In this document: positions 6,165 through 6,238 of the stretch, in pieces
Numbering within the stretch: the first letter of the stretch is position 1
Layout: the number at the start of each line of letters is the position of its first letter
From: Vibrio sp. UBA2441
GTDB lineage: Bacteria > Pseudomonadota > Gammaproteobacteria > Enterobacterales > Vibrionaceae
Direction: 5' to 3'
Assembly: GCA_002342685.1 (NCBI GenBank)
Contig: DDQN01000082.1
Span: 1-6,238 of the forward strand
DNA: 6,238 nt
The notes under the pieces: model-generated
Database searches by the model: none
Seen by the model: only the letters and a program-made list of their open reading frames with translations
Told to the model about the DNA's origin: nothing
Position numbers and translations under genes: made by a program

Positions 6165-6238
6165 CTACGTTAGTCATGGAGTCACTCTTGCAATTTATAA
6201 AATAGAGCTGCCAGACGAAAGAGCCTGTAATTTAAATT
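6165..6238. other. Short 3' region after acnB, no feature recognised
   Basis: Only a nine-codon ATG frame (6176) is present and it ends in TAG. A CTAAC-TAC-GTTAG mini-dyad (6161-6173) overlaps the aconitase stop but has no T-run, so no terminator is called. A TATAAA at 6196-6201 lacks a good -35 partner. The next gene, if in the same operon, begins beyond the window. Confidence 0.6.

Noticed and set aside
6156..6173. Palindrome GTTAGCTAAC and overlapping CTAAC-TAC-GTTAG dyad at the acnB stop as a terminator
   Set aside because: The stem is only five AT-rich pairs and no T-run follows; it is too weak to call.
6176..6205. Short ATG frame after acnB as start of a downstream gene
   Set aside because: It reaches a TAG after nine codons and has no good ribosome-binding site.

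Overview
The window carries a four-gene, one-strand locus: a tripartite tricarboxylate transporter (TTT/Tct family: tctC, tctB, tctA) followed at once by a full-length aconitase B. The DNA is AT-rich. The protein sequences read as gammaproteobacterial: the aconitase follows the E. coli and Vibrio AcnB pattern almost end to end. A marine gammaproteobacterium (for example Vibrionales or a relative) is a reasonable guess, but the window cannot fix the genus. No mobile element, tRNA, rRNA or CRISPR array was seen.

Layout. Positions 1-412 are an AT-rich non-coding leader with a plausible sigma70 promoter (201-230) and two long perfect or near-perfect inverted repeats (30-94 and 269-308). tctC (413-1411) encodes the exported substrate-binding protein. 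A GC-rich hairpin without a T-tract (1423-1441) separates it from tctB (1469-1996), the small membrane subunit, whose cytoplasmic loop contains seven tandem GAAACA units coding for (Glu-Thr)7. tctA (2003-3523), the large membrane subunit, follows with tight spacing. A strong intrinsic-terminator-like hairpin (3529-3562) then lies between tctA and the aconitase gene (3585-6164), whose ribosome-binding site begins only 12 bases after the T-run. Positions 6165-6238 hold nothing I can call.

How the genes work together (inference). TctC captures a carboxylate in the periplasm and hands it to the TctA-TctB permease. The imported compound would then be handled by the aconitase, so a citrate-, isocitrate-, aconitate- or methylcitrate-type substrate is more likely than the many unrelated ligands used by other TctC proteins. 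The aconitase keeps the three cluster cysteines and active-site motifs. It nevertheless differs from housekeeping AcnB at normally invariant places (a shortened loop before the GTGSSRKS motif, SPAQNAW for SPAPDAW, a diverged N-terminal domain), so it looks like an accessory paralogue dedicated to this pathway.

The points most worth a second look are the transporter-aconitase coupling, the in-frame hexanucleotide repeat in tctB, the terminator that divides the cluster just before the aconitase start, and the paired inverted repeats ahead of tctC.
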